From Gabonibacter massiliensis (GTDB lineage Bacteria; Bacteroidota; Bacteroidia; Bacteroidales; Marinifilaceae), in NCBI GenBank assembly GCA_001487125.1, contig LN913013.1, positions 124,001 to 188,000 on the forward strand: a stretch of DNA of 64,000 bases, given 5' to 3'. Below, piece by piece: positions 8,449 to 17,473 of the stretch (its first letter is position 1; each line of letters opens with the position of its first letter). Made by a program: the position numbers and the translations under genes. A model generated the notes under the pieces. The model saw only the letters and a list, made by a program, of their open reading frames with translations, did not search any database and had not been told where the DNA came from.

Positions 8449-11400
8449 ATGAAAAAAAATCGAGATGTTGACACGATTAACTATAAGCGTGTCATACGAA
8501 AAAAAGTATGGTGCAGGCGAGTCTTTCTTTACCTTTTGGTTTTGGGATTTATCTCAGTTGCTGAGAGAGCTGCAGCACAAGTACGTTTAAGTATGAAGAT
8601 GAAGAATACGACATTGAAGGTCGTGTTTGAAGAGATCACTCGTCAAACGGGATACGAGTTCGTGTATAGCAATAATGAAATAGAGAGGGTGGGGAAGATA
8701 GACGTGGTTTCTAAAGATCGGAACGTGGAAGAGGTGTTGGCCGATTGTTTGAAAGGAACCGAGTTGTGGTATAAGATTGAAGATAAGATCGTGATTATCT
8801 CTCCTAAATTGCAGAAACAAGAAAAGAAGAATATTAAATCAAAAGTAGTAAAAGGAAGGGTGGCGGATCAAAAAGGTTTGTCTTTACCGGGAGTAACGGT
8901 CGTTATAAAAGGGACTCATTTGGGGCAGGCTACCGATTCGAGCGGTTTTTTTTCCCTGTTGGTTCCGGATACGACCCGGGCGGAACTTGTGTTTTCTTTT
9001 GTAGGGATGGAGACACGGGTCATTCCGTTTGAAGACATACCTAAAACGGGAGAGTGGGTAGTTAAGATGAAGGTGAACCGTGAGGAATTATCGGAAGTGG
9101 TCGTGACCGGTATGTTTAATCGTCGTAAGGAGGGATTTACCGGATCGGCTGTTACCGTGAAAGGTGAGGAGTTGAAAAAAATCAGTACGACCAATATAGC
9201 GAAAGCCTTGGCGGCCATAGATCCGAGTTTTCGTGTCATGGAGGATATCGAAAACGGATCCAATCCGAATCGTTTGCCCGATTTGCGGATGCGGGGACAA
9301 GCTACTTTGCCGGGCGGTAATGCGGGGGCTTCCGCCAATGTGGTCACTTTGCAGGGAGAATACGCCACTTATCCCAATCAACCCTTATTGATTATGGACG
9401 GTTTCGAAATCGATTTGCAGACGATGGTGGATTTGGATCCGGACCGGGTGGAGTCTATCACGTTGTTGAAAGATGCGGCGGCAACGGCTATTTACGGCTC
9501 TAAGGCTGCTAACGGGGTAATCGTGATTGAAACCAAGATTCCTAAAGAAGGCCGTCTTTGGGTGACATACGGCGGGAATGTTCGGGTAGAAACACCGGAT
9601 TTGTCCGATTACAATTTGATGAATGCCGCAGAAAAGTTGGAGGCTGAACGAAGAGCCGGTTTTTACCGGGATAACGGGAGTGTCGATAATTTTGCGTTGG
9701 TGTTATACCAGGAGAAGATGAGGGAGGTAAAACGAGGGGTAAACACCTATTGGTTGGATAAACCCTTACGGACGGCCGTGCAGCAAAGGCATTCGCTGAC
9801 GTTGGAGGGTGGAGACAGGGCTTTGCGTTATAGGCTATATGCCGGAGTCAATTTTACACCGGGGGTAATGAAGGGGTCTAAACGAAATACGATGACCGGA
9901 TCATTGGATTTGCAATATCGTTTTCAGAAATTATTGCTAAAGAATAGTATTACCGTTAATAGTACTGTCGGAGATGAGTCTCCTTGGGGAAATTTCAGCG
10001 AATACACGAGATTGAATCCTTATTTACGTCCGTACGGGGAGAACGGAGAGGTGCTGAAACGCTTGGACCGATTCGACGGGATGATACGGGGAACGACGGC
10101 GGTTTTGGATTATGCCAATCCCATGTATAACACGACCTTTCACACGAGAAACAGGACGATGGGTTTCGGGGTGCGTAATCTGTTTAAAATAGAGTATAAT
10201 CCGTTGGAGAGCATGCGTTTGGAAGGGAGTTTCTCCTTGTCCAAAAGCAATGGGAAGACGGATGTTTTTCGTCCCGCGCAGCATACGGCGTTTATCGGAA
10301 TTGCGGATCCTTCTTTGCGCGGTGATTTTCGCCGGACGCAGCAGGAGGAGTTTAGTTATGCATTGGATCTTACCGGAAGTTATAATAAGTTGTTCGGAGG
10401 AGTCCATTACTTTACCGGTAATGTCCGTATGTCTGTGCAGGAGACGCAAAATAGCAATTATGGAGCCTACGTGACCGGGTTTCCCAATGATAATATGGAT
10501 GATATCCTTTTCGGTAAAAAGTACGACGAGAAAATGACCGGGATGGAGAACACTTCCCGTTTGATCGGCTGGGTTGCGACTTTGGGATATTCCTATAACT
10601 ACAAATATTCGGTTGATTTTAATATTCGGGCAGACGGCTCTTCTCTGTTCGGCAAAGACAATAGGTTTGCGCCTTTTTGGTCTGCAGGATTACGTTGGGA
10701 TGTGAAAAAAGAGCTTTTTATGTCCCGGATCGGCTTTATTTCCGATTTTGTTTTACGGGGATCTTACGGGGTTACGGGAACTCAGGGATTTGCGCCTTAC
10801 CAATCCCGGGAATTGTATACTTACGGGGTCTTGTTGAAGCCCTATTTGGCTTCCGACGGAACCGGGGCCGAGTTGGTGGCTATGCCGAACGAAAAGTTGA
10901 AGTGGCAACAGACGGAAACATGGAATGTAGCTTGGGAGCTGGGGCTGTTCGACGGACGGATCACTGCTCGGGCGGAGTTTTTTCGTAAACGGACCAAAAA
11001 CTCATTAACGGATATAACGATTGCTCCTTCGTCGGGTTTTACTTCTTATCCTGAAAATATGGGTACGATTGAAAACAAGGGAGTGGAGCTGAATCTCTCT
11101 TTTATTCCCTATCGGGATGCGGAAAAGGCTGCTTACTGGATTGTTTCCGTGAATGGTTCCCATAATAGAGATAAACTGAAAAAGATTTCGGAAGCACTAA
11201 GAAATATGAATGCCGTTAATGCCGAAAAATTGAAAGATTCGCCACTCCCCCGTTATGAGGAAGGAGAGTCGATGAATCGTATTTGGGTGGTGAAATCTTT
11301 GGGGATCGATCCGGCTACCGGAGAAGAAATCTTTCTAAGAAGAAACGGGAACGTGACCGGGACTTGGGATCCAATAGATATGGTCGCCTGCGGAAATACG

Positions 11401-11871
11401 GAACCTCGCTGGCGGGGAAGTCTCAATTCTTCGTTTACCTATAAGGGTTTCGGGATGAATATGAGTTTTGCCTACAAGTTCGGAGGACAGATGTATAATC
11501 AAACATTGGTGGATAAGGTCGAGAATGCGGATTTGATGTACAATGCGGATAAACGGGTATTGGATTTGAGGTGGAAGAAGAAGGGGGATCGGGTGAAGTA
11601 TAAAAAGATTTCGCCGGCTGCGGAGGGATCGAAAACGAAAGCCAGTTCTCGTTTCGTGATGGATGAAAATACCCTTCAGATGACCTCTCTTTCTTTCAGT
11701 TACCGGATGGATAAAACCAACGCAAAATATATCGAACGTTGGGGGATGAATTCAGTAAACCTGGCTTTTAATATGGAGGATTTGTTTTATCTCTCTTCTA
11801 TAAAACAAGAACGGGGATTGAAATATCCTTTTGCCCGTCAGTTCTCGTTGTCGTTGAATGTTGCCTTTTAA
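8449..11871 (+). CDS. SusC/RagA TonB-dependent receptor with STN signalling domain (copy B)
   Basis: About 1140 residues. The ATG at 8449 is chosen over one at 8422 because it leads straight into the signal sequence (membrane core YLLVLGFISV). After it come an STN domain (about residues 55-120, MKMKNTTLKVVFEEITRQTG), a carboxypeptidase-like beta domain (KGRVADQKGLSLPGVTV), the plug with LLKDAAATAIYGSKAANGV, and the barrel, ending SLSLNVAF. The STN domain fits signalling through the FecR at 7193. It pairs with the SusD 16 bases downstream. The substrate is not predictable from sequence. It is the paralogue of the receptor fragment at 2-130. Confidence 0.94.
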   Translation: MKKNRDVDTINYKRVIRKKVWCRRVFLYLLVLGFISVAERAAAQVRLSMKMKNTTLKVVFEEITRQTGYEFVYSNNEIERVGKIDVVSKDRNVEEVLADCLKGTELWYKIEDKIVIISPKLQKQEKKNIKSKVVKGRVADQKGLSLPGVTVVIKGTHLGQATDSSGFFSLLVPDTTRAELVFSFVGMETRVIPFEDIPKTGEWVVKMKVNREELSEVVVTGMFNRRKEGFTGSAVTVKGEELKKISTTNIAKALAAIDPSFRVMEDIENGSNPNRLPDLRMRGQATLPGGNAGASANVVTLQGEYATYPNQPLLIMDGFEIDLQTMVDLDPDRVESITLLKDAAATAIYGSKAANGVIVIETKIPKEGRLWVTYGGNVRVETPDLSDYNLMNAAEKLEAERRAGFYRDNGSVDNFALVLYQEKMREVKRGVNTYWLDKPLRTAVQQRHSLTLEGGDRALRYRLYAGVNFTPGVMKGSKRNTMTGSLDLQYRFQKLLLKNSITVNSTVGDESPWGNFSEYTRLNPYLRPYGENGEVLKRLDRFDGMIRGTTAVLDYANPMYNTTFHTRNRTMGFGVRNLFKIEYNPLESMRLEGSFSLSKSNGKTDVFRPAQHTAFIGIADPSLRGDFRRTQQEEFSYALDLTGSYNKLFGGVHYFTGNVRMSVQETQNSNYGAYVTGFPNDNMDDILFGKKYDEKMTGMENTSRLIGWVATLGYSYNYKYSVDFNIRADGSSLFGKDNRFAPFWSAGLRWDVKKELFMSRIGFISDFVLRGSYGVTGTQGFAPYQSRELYTYGVLLKPYLASDGTGAELVAMPNEKLKWQQTETWNVAWELGLFDGRITARAEFFRKRTKNSLTDITIAPSSGFTSYPENMGTIENKGVELNLSFIPYRDAEKAAYWIVSVNGSHNRDKLKKISEALRNMNAVNAEKLKDSPLPRYEEGESMNRIWVVKSLGIDPATGEEIFLRRNGNVTGTWDPIDMVACGNTEPRWRGSLNSSFTYKGFGMNMSFAYKFGGQMYNQTLVDKVENADLMYNADKRVLDLRWKKKGDRVKYKKISPAAEGSKTKASSRFVMDENTLQMTSLSFSYRMDKTNAKYIERWGMNSVNLAFNMEDLFYLSSIKQERGLKYPFARQFSLSLNVAF

Positions 11872-11887
11872 TTAAAACTTTCTGGAT

Positions 11888-13369
11888 ATGAAAAGAATAG
11901 ATATAATACTCGTTTTGGCTTTCGGGATTACTGCTTGTGCCGATTGGTTGGACGTACAACCGAAAACGGCTATTCCGGGAGATAAGATGTTCGAATCCGA
12001 AGCCGGATTTAAAGACGTGCTAACCGGTTTTTATTTGAAGATGGGTTCCGAGAATCTGTATGCCAAAGAATTGACGTACGGATACCTGGAACTGCTTTCG
12101 GGGAATTATGATAATTATCCGGGATCTAAAAGTTTGGATAAAACACAGATGTATGAATATGACGGGCTTTATCTGGATCTTAAGAATAAGATTTACTTGG
12201 AAATGTATAACATCATTGCCAATATTAATAATTTCCTGAAGTATTTAGAGAAAAATCGTTCGGTAATTAAAACAAACCATTATTACGAGATGATGAAGGG
12301 AGAGGCTCTGGGGCTGCGGGCGTTTCTGCATTTCGATTTATTACGTTTGTTCGGACCGGTATACAGTGCGAATTCTTCTGAAAAAACAATTCCTTACCGG
12401 AAAGAGCTTAACGAGAAGGCTCCTCCTCGTTTGACGGCAGATGAAGTTATTATTCATATTTTGACGGATTTGCAGGAAGCCAATGATTTATTGGAACAAC
12501 ACGATCCCCAACGTTTCGGTTATCCGGATCTTATGGATATAGATTATGACGCTTTCGTGAATCAACGGCAGTTGCGCATGAATTTGTATGCCGTAAAGGC
12601 TGTTCTGGCAAGAGTTTACAGTTATAAAGGAGACGAAGAGAGCAAGGGAAAAGCCGTACGATACGCGAGGGAGGTTATTAATGCTCCCTATTTTAAGTTA
12701 AGTGAGTCCAATCATACTCTCGTACTTTACGAGGAGCATGTTTTCGGTTTACACGTGTATGAATTTAACAAATTGATAGATAGTTATTTTAGTGATAACG
12801 AATTTGTCGGGTCGATATGGGATCACACTTTTATCATGGAAGGGAATTTTAATGCCTTGTACGAGTTTTTAGGGGGTGGAGCAACCGATTTCAGGGCTCA
12901 GAATAGTACCTTCAAATCGGTATTAACAAATGGCCGGGTGTATAAATTATGCCGGAAATACAACCAATCCGGTTATCGGGATGACTATTCCGGTAAAAAT
13001 ATCGTTCCCTTGATCCGGCTTTCGGAGATGTATTATATCGTTGCCGAGTGTGAAAATGACAAAGTTAAAAGTGCCGAAGCGTTGAATACGGTACGTTGGA
13101 CAAGAGGTATCTCTTACATGGACGAAATTATGGCAAATGATAATTACGACCGTCCGGATACCCGTCCGGGATATGACAATACCCAGACGGTCAGGATAAA
13201 CGAGATCATGAAGGAGTATCGGAAGGACTTCTACGCGGAAGGTAAGTTGTTTTATTTTTATAAACACCGGAACTATAAAACATTCGATCGATGTCCCTTA
13301 ACCGATGTCCGGGGAAAATACCGGTGGCCCGTTCCGGATAACGAACTAATTTTTGGCAATAATAATTAA
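11888..13369 (+). CDS. RagB/SusD family outer-membrane lipoprotein (copy B)
   Basis: A 493-residue SusD-type lipoprotein with lipobox ITAC followed by ADWLDVQPKTAIPGDKMF. Shared SusD segments include EALGLRAFLHFDLLRLFGPVY and NEIMKEYRKDFYAEGKLFYF. It is clearly paralogous to the protein at 147: the N-terminal and C-terminal thirds are nearly the same, while the middle (about residues 180-330, where SusD proteins carry ligand-binding loops) differs more. This suggests related but not identical ligands (inference). It sits between SusC and DUF4843 in one operon. Confidence 0.93.
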   Translation: MKRIDIILVLAFGITACADWLDVQPKTAIPGDKMFESEAGFKDVLTGFYLKMGSENLYAKELTYGYLELLSGNYDNYPGSKSLDKTQMYEYDGLYLDLKNKIYLEMYNIIANINNFLKYLEKNRSVIKTNHYYEMMKGEALGLRAFLHFDLLRLFGPVYSANSSEKTIPYRKELNEKAPPRLTADEVIIHILTDLQEANDLLEQHDPQRFGYPDLMDIDYDAFVNQRQLRMNLYAVKAVLARVYSYKGDEESKGKAVRYAREVINAPYFKLSESNHTLVLYEEHVFGLHVYEFNKLIDSYFSDNEFVGSIWDHTFIMEGNFNALYEFLGGGATDFRAQNSTFKSVLTNGRVYKLCRKYNQSGYRDDYSGKNIVPLIRLSEMYYIVAECENDKVKSAEALNTVRWTRGISYMDEIMANDNYDRPDTRPGYDNTQTVRINEIMKEYRKDFYAEGKLFYFYKHRNYKTFDRCPLTDVRGKYRWPVPDNELIFGNNN

Positions 13370-13371
13370 GC

Positions 13372-14076
13372 ATGAACGATATGAAAAGATATAAATTTTT
13401 AGTGCTGGCTTTACTTATCGGTGCTCTTTACGTTAGTTGTACCGAGCATGAGATAGCCTTGTACGACGGGGCGGAATGTATCAATTTTCATTCCTCCAAG
13501 ATTGCTTATACTTTTCGGGATTCCGATTACGTCAAAGGACGGGAGTGGGTTGAATTGGCCGTGGTGGTAGAGATACAGGGAGATGTGAAAAAATCCCGGG
13601 ATTTTTGCCTGACGACAGAGGTGAATAGCAGTTATACGGATAAGGCCCATGTTGAAGCGGAAGATAAGTATACTTATACGGCGTTGGATACCATTACTCA
13701 ATCCGTGACGATACGGGCCGAACGCCCGGAAAAGGTAACGACACAAGAACCTTGGGGAGTGAATATAGTTTTTGACGTAAATAATCCTTTACACCGATTT
13801 GCACCGGGGCGGGAGGATCGGCGTGCCTGTAAAGTGGAGATTCACTATAAGATAAGACCGGATGGTTGGCTATCGTTTTTTTGGGGAAAATATTCGGACG
13901 GGAAGTACCTTTTCATGATGGATGTTCTCCGAAAAGCTTATAGGGAAATCCCGTTGATCGGCTCTGTCATATTAGCCGAAAGGGAAAAAGTGAGAACGGC
14001 ATATACCGAATATTTAAAGACAAATCCTCCCTTGTTGGATGAGGACGGTGGTGAAATCGTTTTCGATAGGCAATAG
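13372..14076 (+). CDS. DUF4843 domain lipoprotein (copy B)
   Basis: A 234-residue lipoprotein 2 bases after the susD stop. The start is ATG at 13372 or 13381. The lipobox is YVSC, followed by TEHEIALYDGAECINF. It shares FRDSDYVKGREW and DKYTYTALDT with the copy A protein at 1634. No enzyme motif is seen. An accessory surface role beside SusCD is inferred from position only. Confidence 0.85.
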   Translation: MNDMKRYKFLVLALLIGALYVSCTEHEIALYDGAECINFHSSKIAYTFRDSDYVKGREWVELAVVVEIQGDVKKSRDFCLTTEVNSSYTDKAHVEAEDKYTYTALDTITQSVTIRAERPEKVTTQEPWGVNIVFDVNNPLHRFAPGREDRRACKVEIHYKIRPDGWLSFFWGKYSDGKYLFMMDVLRKAYREIPLIGSVILAEREKVRTAYTEYLKTNPPLLDEDGGEIVFDRQ

Positions 14077-14099
14077 TGATGAATTTAAAATGATACGTT

Positions 14100-15788
14100 A
14101 TGAAAATACAAAGAAAAATGATATTCCTGTTCGGGATTTTGTTATTGGTTTATGGGTGTTATGATGATAAGGGCTCGTACGATTATCATAACATCAATGA
14201 GGTCGTAGTCGATTTACCGGCAGCCGTGGGAGTCCGGTTATTAAAAAACGATTCGGTTCCGGTAGATTTGAATCCTAAATTGACTCAAACACAGTTACAG
14301 AATGAAACGAATCTGAGTTTTAAATGGGAAATAAAAGAGTCTTTGGAGGGTTGGCGTTTATGCGGGGAGGAAAAGAGCTGTCGTATCTGGTTGCAGCCGG
14401 AAGAGGTGAGTCCGTTTACCGTACGTTTGACAATAACGGATCAGAGTCCGGAAGGTACGGTATGGTATCGGATGGTAACGGTAACTCCCATACCTCCTTA
14501 CAACAGATGTTGGTTTGTATTGCAGGAGGTAAATGGGCGTAGTGTGTTGGGAGCCGTCGATGGTATGGGGGAGAGTGCTATGGTTATTCCCGATGCTTAT
14601 CGGACGGATGTGGGAAAAGAGCTGTCTTTGGAAGGGAACCCAAAAGTGTTGGTGAGTAATATACGCTATGGAGATGCTTGGGGCGGAGTTTTTTCTCCAG
14701 GTAGACCTGTCGTTATTTTAATGACGGACCGGGATGCCGTTATGTTGAACGCCTCTACTTTCGGCGTGGAGTATATGCTTGAAGATATGCTGTACGGAAA
14801 GAAATTGGACGGAGATACGGACTTCATTCCCGAATTCGTATTTTCCAGAACTCAGGTATCCGGAGAGATGATCATCGATCGGGGAGAGCTGTATCATGCC
14901 CAGGCTGACGGTTTTTCCGTCTACTATCCGACGGTTCTGACTCGAGGAGATAAGACGGATTTTCGGGCTAAAATGGCCTGTTCTGCCTATGAGTATTTTG
15001 TTGTCTATGACGATTTGAATCATCGTTTTTTGGGCTTTAGGGAGGGAATGTCGTATTATGATGCGGAGAATAATCAATTATTCAGGACGACAGGATCCTC
15101 CGGTCTTTATGAATCCGGGAAAAAATTCGAATTGGCATTGATCCCGGAGAAAGAGAAAGCTCCGAATGTTTTTGATCCCAACAATATAGGGAGCGACAAA
15201 GTGATGTTGGATATGGGAGTTACGGCGCAGAAAGAGGATACCTACGGGAAGATATTGTCTTTTGCCTATAGCCGGACGGATCATGGGGTATATGTTTACG
15301 AGATCAATGTCGATGCCGACAAGCCTGCTCCCTATGGAAACGAGAGTAATATTCCCTGGTGTTCCGGTAAGTTTAAAGTCGCTTTACCTGCCGGGGTCGA
15401 TTATGAAAATTTGTGTTTTACCACGTCTTATCTATGGGACCGTCTGTTTTTTATGGCGGCCGGAAATAAGATATACAAGGTGGATTTAAACAGGCTGATT
15501 CCTACGACGACAGTTATTTATGAACACCCCGATCCTACGGTGAAAATCGTGCGATTGAAGTTTCGTTTGAACTATTTTACCCATTATGTGTATAACGAGG
15601 ATTGGAAAGCGTACATAAAAGAGGGACTTCCTTATCTTTTGGGAGCGGCTTTCAACTACAGTGCCGATCAAGGTGGATTGGTCGAGATGAAACTAACCTC
15701 TTCCGGAGATATCTTGCGGGATGAAAATAGTATTCACGAATTCAAAGGTTTCGGGAAAATTGTCGACATAGGGTCTAATATTAAATAA
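14100..15788 (+). CDS. PKD-like family lipoprotein (copy B)
   Basis: A 562-residue lipoprotein; the signal ends LLLVYGC, followed by YDDKGSYDYHNINEV, almost identical to copy A. An N-terminal Ig-like part is followed by a large beta-rich region containing CWFVLQEVNGRSVLGAVDG and MAAGNKIYKVDLNR. It is the last gene of the copy B operon and a terminator follows. The function is unknown; surface ligand binding with SusCD is inferred. Confidence 0.83.
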   Translation: MKIQRKMIFLFGILLLVYGCYDDKGSYDYHNINEVVVDLPAAVGVRLLKNDSVPVDLNPKLTQTQLQNETNLSFKWEIKESLEGWRLCGEEKSCRIWLQPEEVSPFTVRLTITDQSPEGTVWYRMVTVTPIPPYNRCWFVLQEVNGRSVLGAVDGMGESAMVIPDAYRTDVGKELSLEGNPKVLVSNIRYGDAWGGVFSPGRPVVILMTDRDAVMLNASTFGVEYMLEDMLYGKKLDGDTDFIPEFVFSRTQVSGEMIIDRGELYHAQADGFSVYYPTVLTRGDKTDFRAKMACSAYEYFVVYDDLNHRFLGFREGMSYYDAENNQLFRTTGSSGLYESGKKFELALIPEKEKAPNVFDPNNIGSDKVMLDMGVTAQKEDTYGKILSFAYSRTDHGVYVYEINVDADKPAPYGNESNIPWCSGKFKVALPAGVDYENLCFTTSYLWDRLFFMAAGNKIYKVDLNRLIPTTTVIYEHPDPTVKIVRLKFRLNYFTHYVYNEDWKAYIKEGLPYLLGAAFNYSADQGGLVEMKLTSSGDILRDENSIHEFKGFGKIVDIGSNIK

Positions 15789-15804
15789 TTTATCGATGAG
15801 CGGG

Positions 15805-15835
15805 GAATTCCCTCAAATTTTGGGGAATTCTTTTT
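15805..15835. terminator. Terminator between convergent copy B operon and pirin gene
   Basis: GAATTCCC / GGGAATTC stem (15805-15812 with 15823-15830) followed by TTTTT on the plus strand. It lies just inside the gap between two convergent genes and may serve both. Confidence 0.7.
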
Positions 15836-15836
15836 G

Positions 15837-16715
15837 CTAATCTTCTAATTGTCCGAATTTACCCGCGTTTAGGTCTTTGTATGCTTTCATGATTTCATCT
15901 TTGGTATTCATTAGGAAAGGGCCGTAGGATACGATGGGTTCCTTGATGGGTTCTCCGCTTAGTACCAATAAAATAGAGTTTTCTATGGCTTTTAACGCGA
16001 TTACTTCTCCTTCATTCCGGAATAAGATGAAATGATCCGTCGGTGCCGTCTCTTTTTCATTTACTCGAACTGTTCCTTCGATAACGAGTATACCTGTGTT
16101 ATAGTATTCCGGTAATATCACTTTGATTGTTTCTTCCGCCTTTAAACGGATATTGTACATTTCGATGGGGGTGAAAGTACGGGCGATGCCTTTTATCCCT
16201 TCGTAAGTTCCTGCAATGACCTCTACCACTCCTTTATTTTGTGGTAACGGATATTTGGGTATTTCTTTGTTGGTAATGGATTGGTAGCCGGGAGTACTCA
16301 TTTTGTCTTTGGCCGGAAGATTGATCCAGAGCTGAACTACTTGAAAGGCTCCTCCTTTTCGGCTGAACCCTGCTTCGTGGTATTCTTTATGCAATATGCC
16401 GGATGCTGCCGTCATCCATTGAATATCTCCTTCTCCGATAACCCCGTGGTTACCTTTACTATCATGATGTGCTACCTTGCCGTGATAAACTATCGTTACG
16501 GTTTCGAATCCCCGATGCGGGTGTACGCCTACTCCTCTGGGAGTATCCTTGGGAGGAAATTCGATTTTGGCGTTATAATCCAATAAATAGAACGGACTCA
16601 TTCTATTGGGGGCCATATCGTAACCGTGAGGAAAAAAGTTGTGTACCCGGAAACCATCCCCGACCATGTGAGATGGAGGTGGAGGTAAAATTTGTTGTAT
16701 TGCTTTTGTTTGCAT
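15837..16715 (-). CDS. pirin family protein
   Basis: A 292-residue bicupin of the pirin family. The N-terminal cupin has the metal-binding pattern GVGVHPHRGFETVT with later HH and the GDIQWMTAASGILHKE segment typical of pirins. The C-terminal cupin contains PTDHFILFRNEGEVI and GEPIKEPIVSYGPFLMNT, the common pirin ending. Some bacterial pirins have quercetinase activity, others act as redox or regulatory factors; the role here is undetermined. It is convergent with the copy B operon and divergent from the thioredoxin gene. Confidence 0.93.
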   Translation of the reverse strand: MQTKAIQQILPPPPSHMVGDGFRVHNFFPHGYDMAPNRMSPFYLLDYNAKIEFPPKDTPRGVGVHPHRGFETVTIVYHGKVAHHDSKGNHGVIGEGDIQWMTAASGILHKEYHEAGFSRKGGAFQVVQLWINLPAKDKMSTPGYQSITNKEIPKYPLPQNKGVVEVIAGTYEGIKGIARTFTPIEMYNIRLKAEETIKVILPEYYNTGILVIEGTVRVNEKETAPTDHFILFRNEGEVIALKAIENSILLVLSGEPIKEPIVSYGPFLMNTKDEIMKAYKDLNAGKFGQLED

Positions 16716-16814
16716 AAGTGTTTTATTGATTAAACGGGAATCGCAAACCGAATGTTTAAAATCTTCGATTTATTTTGCTGATGCGAACGGGGAGGAAGAG
16801 AATTGGTAATAAAT

Positions 16815-16845
16815 GTTGAATTGTGCTATAATTATCTTATCTTTG
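16815..16845 (+). promoter_or_regulatory. Bacteroides-type promoter of the TlpA-like gene
   Basis: TATCTTTG (16838-16845) matches TAnnTTTG exactly. GTTG (16815-16818) sits 19 nt upstream as the -33 element. The ATG at 16871 follows 25 bases later. Confidence 0.65.
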
Positions 16846-16870
16846 TGTAGGAACAACTAAATTATCAATT

Positions 16871-17383
16871 ATGAAACGATTATGGATTATGGGTGTAATG
16901 CTCTTGATAATGGGGGGAATCAGCTGGGTGTTCGCGCAAGAAAAAGAGACTTTGGTAAAAGTCGGGGATAGGGTTCCCTCTTTCGAGGTAAAGATGTTTG
17001 ATGGAACGGAACTAAAAATCGATGATCTGAAAGGCAAAGTGGTTTTGATCAATTTTTGGGCTACCTGGTGCCCTCCCTGTCAGGCTGAATTGAAACGGGT
17101 TCAAAAAGAGATTATCGACCGCTTCAAGGGAAAAGATTTTGTTTTTCTTCCGATATCCAGGGAAGATAGCTATGAACAGATAAAAAAATTTCGGGAAAAG
17201 AACGGTTATACGTTTCCAATGGGTATGGATACCGACCGGAAGATTTTTGAGAAATTTGCCACTTCTTCCATTCCCCGTAATTATATAGTCGGGAAAGATG
17301 GGAAAATTGTTTACTTGGAAATCGGTTATGATGAAGCCTCTTTCAAAGCATTGATCGAAAAAATAGAACAGTTATTGAAATAA
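16871..17383 (+). CDS. TlpA/ResA-like periplasmic thioredoxin
   Basis: A 170-residue protein with a signal peptide (MKRLWIMGVMLLIMGGISWVFAQ) and a thioredoxin fold. The active site is WCPPC (Cys67 and Cys70), preceded by VVLINFWATW and followed by QAELKR. The cis-proline segment is SSIPRNYIVGKDGKIVY. It probably reduces or exchanges disulfides in the periplasm; partners are unknown. It is a single gene with its own promoter. Confidence 0.92.
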   Translation: MKRLWIMGVMLLIMGGISWVFAQEKETLVKVGDRVPSFEVKMFDGTELKIDDLKGKVVLINFWATWCPPCQAELKRVQKEIIDRFKGKDFVFLPISREDSYEQIKKFREKNGYTFPMGMDTDRKIFEKFATSSIPRNYIVGKDGKIVYLEIGYDEASFKALIEKIEQLLK

Positions 17384-17473
17384 CTTTAAATGTTGCGGGA
17401 GTGTTCAAGTATTATTGTAACGAAATCGAAACAGGTCGTGTGATTTTGTTGCGTTTGTCGTTGGGTAAAGTAT

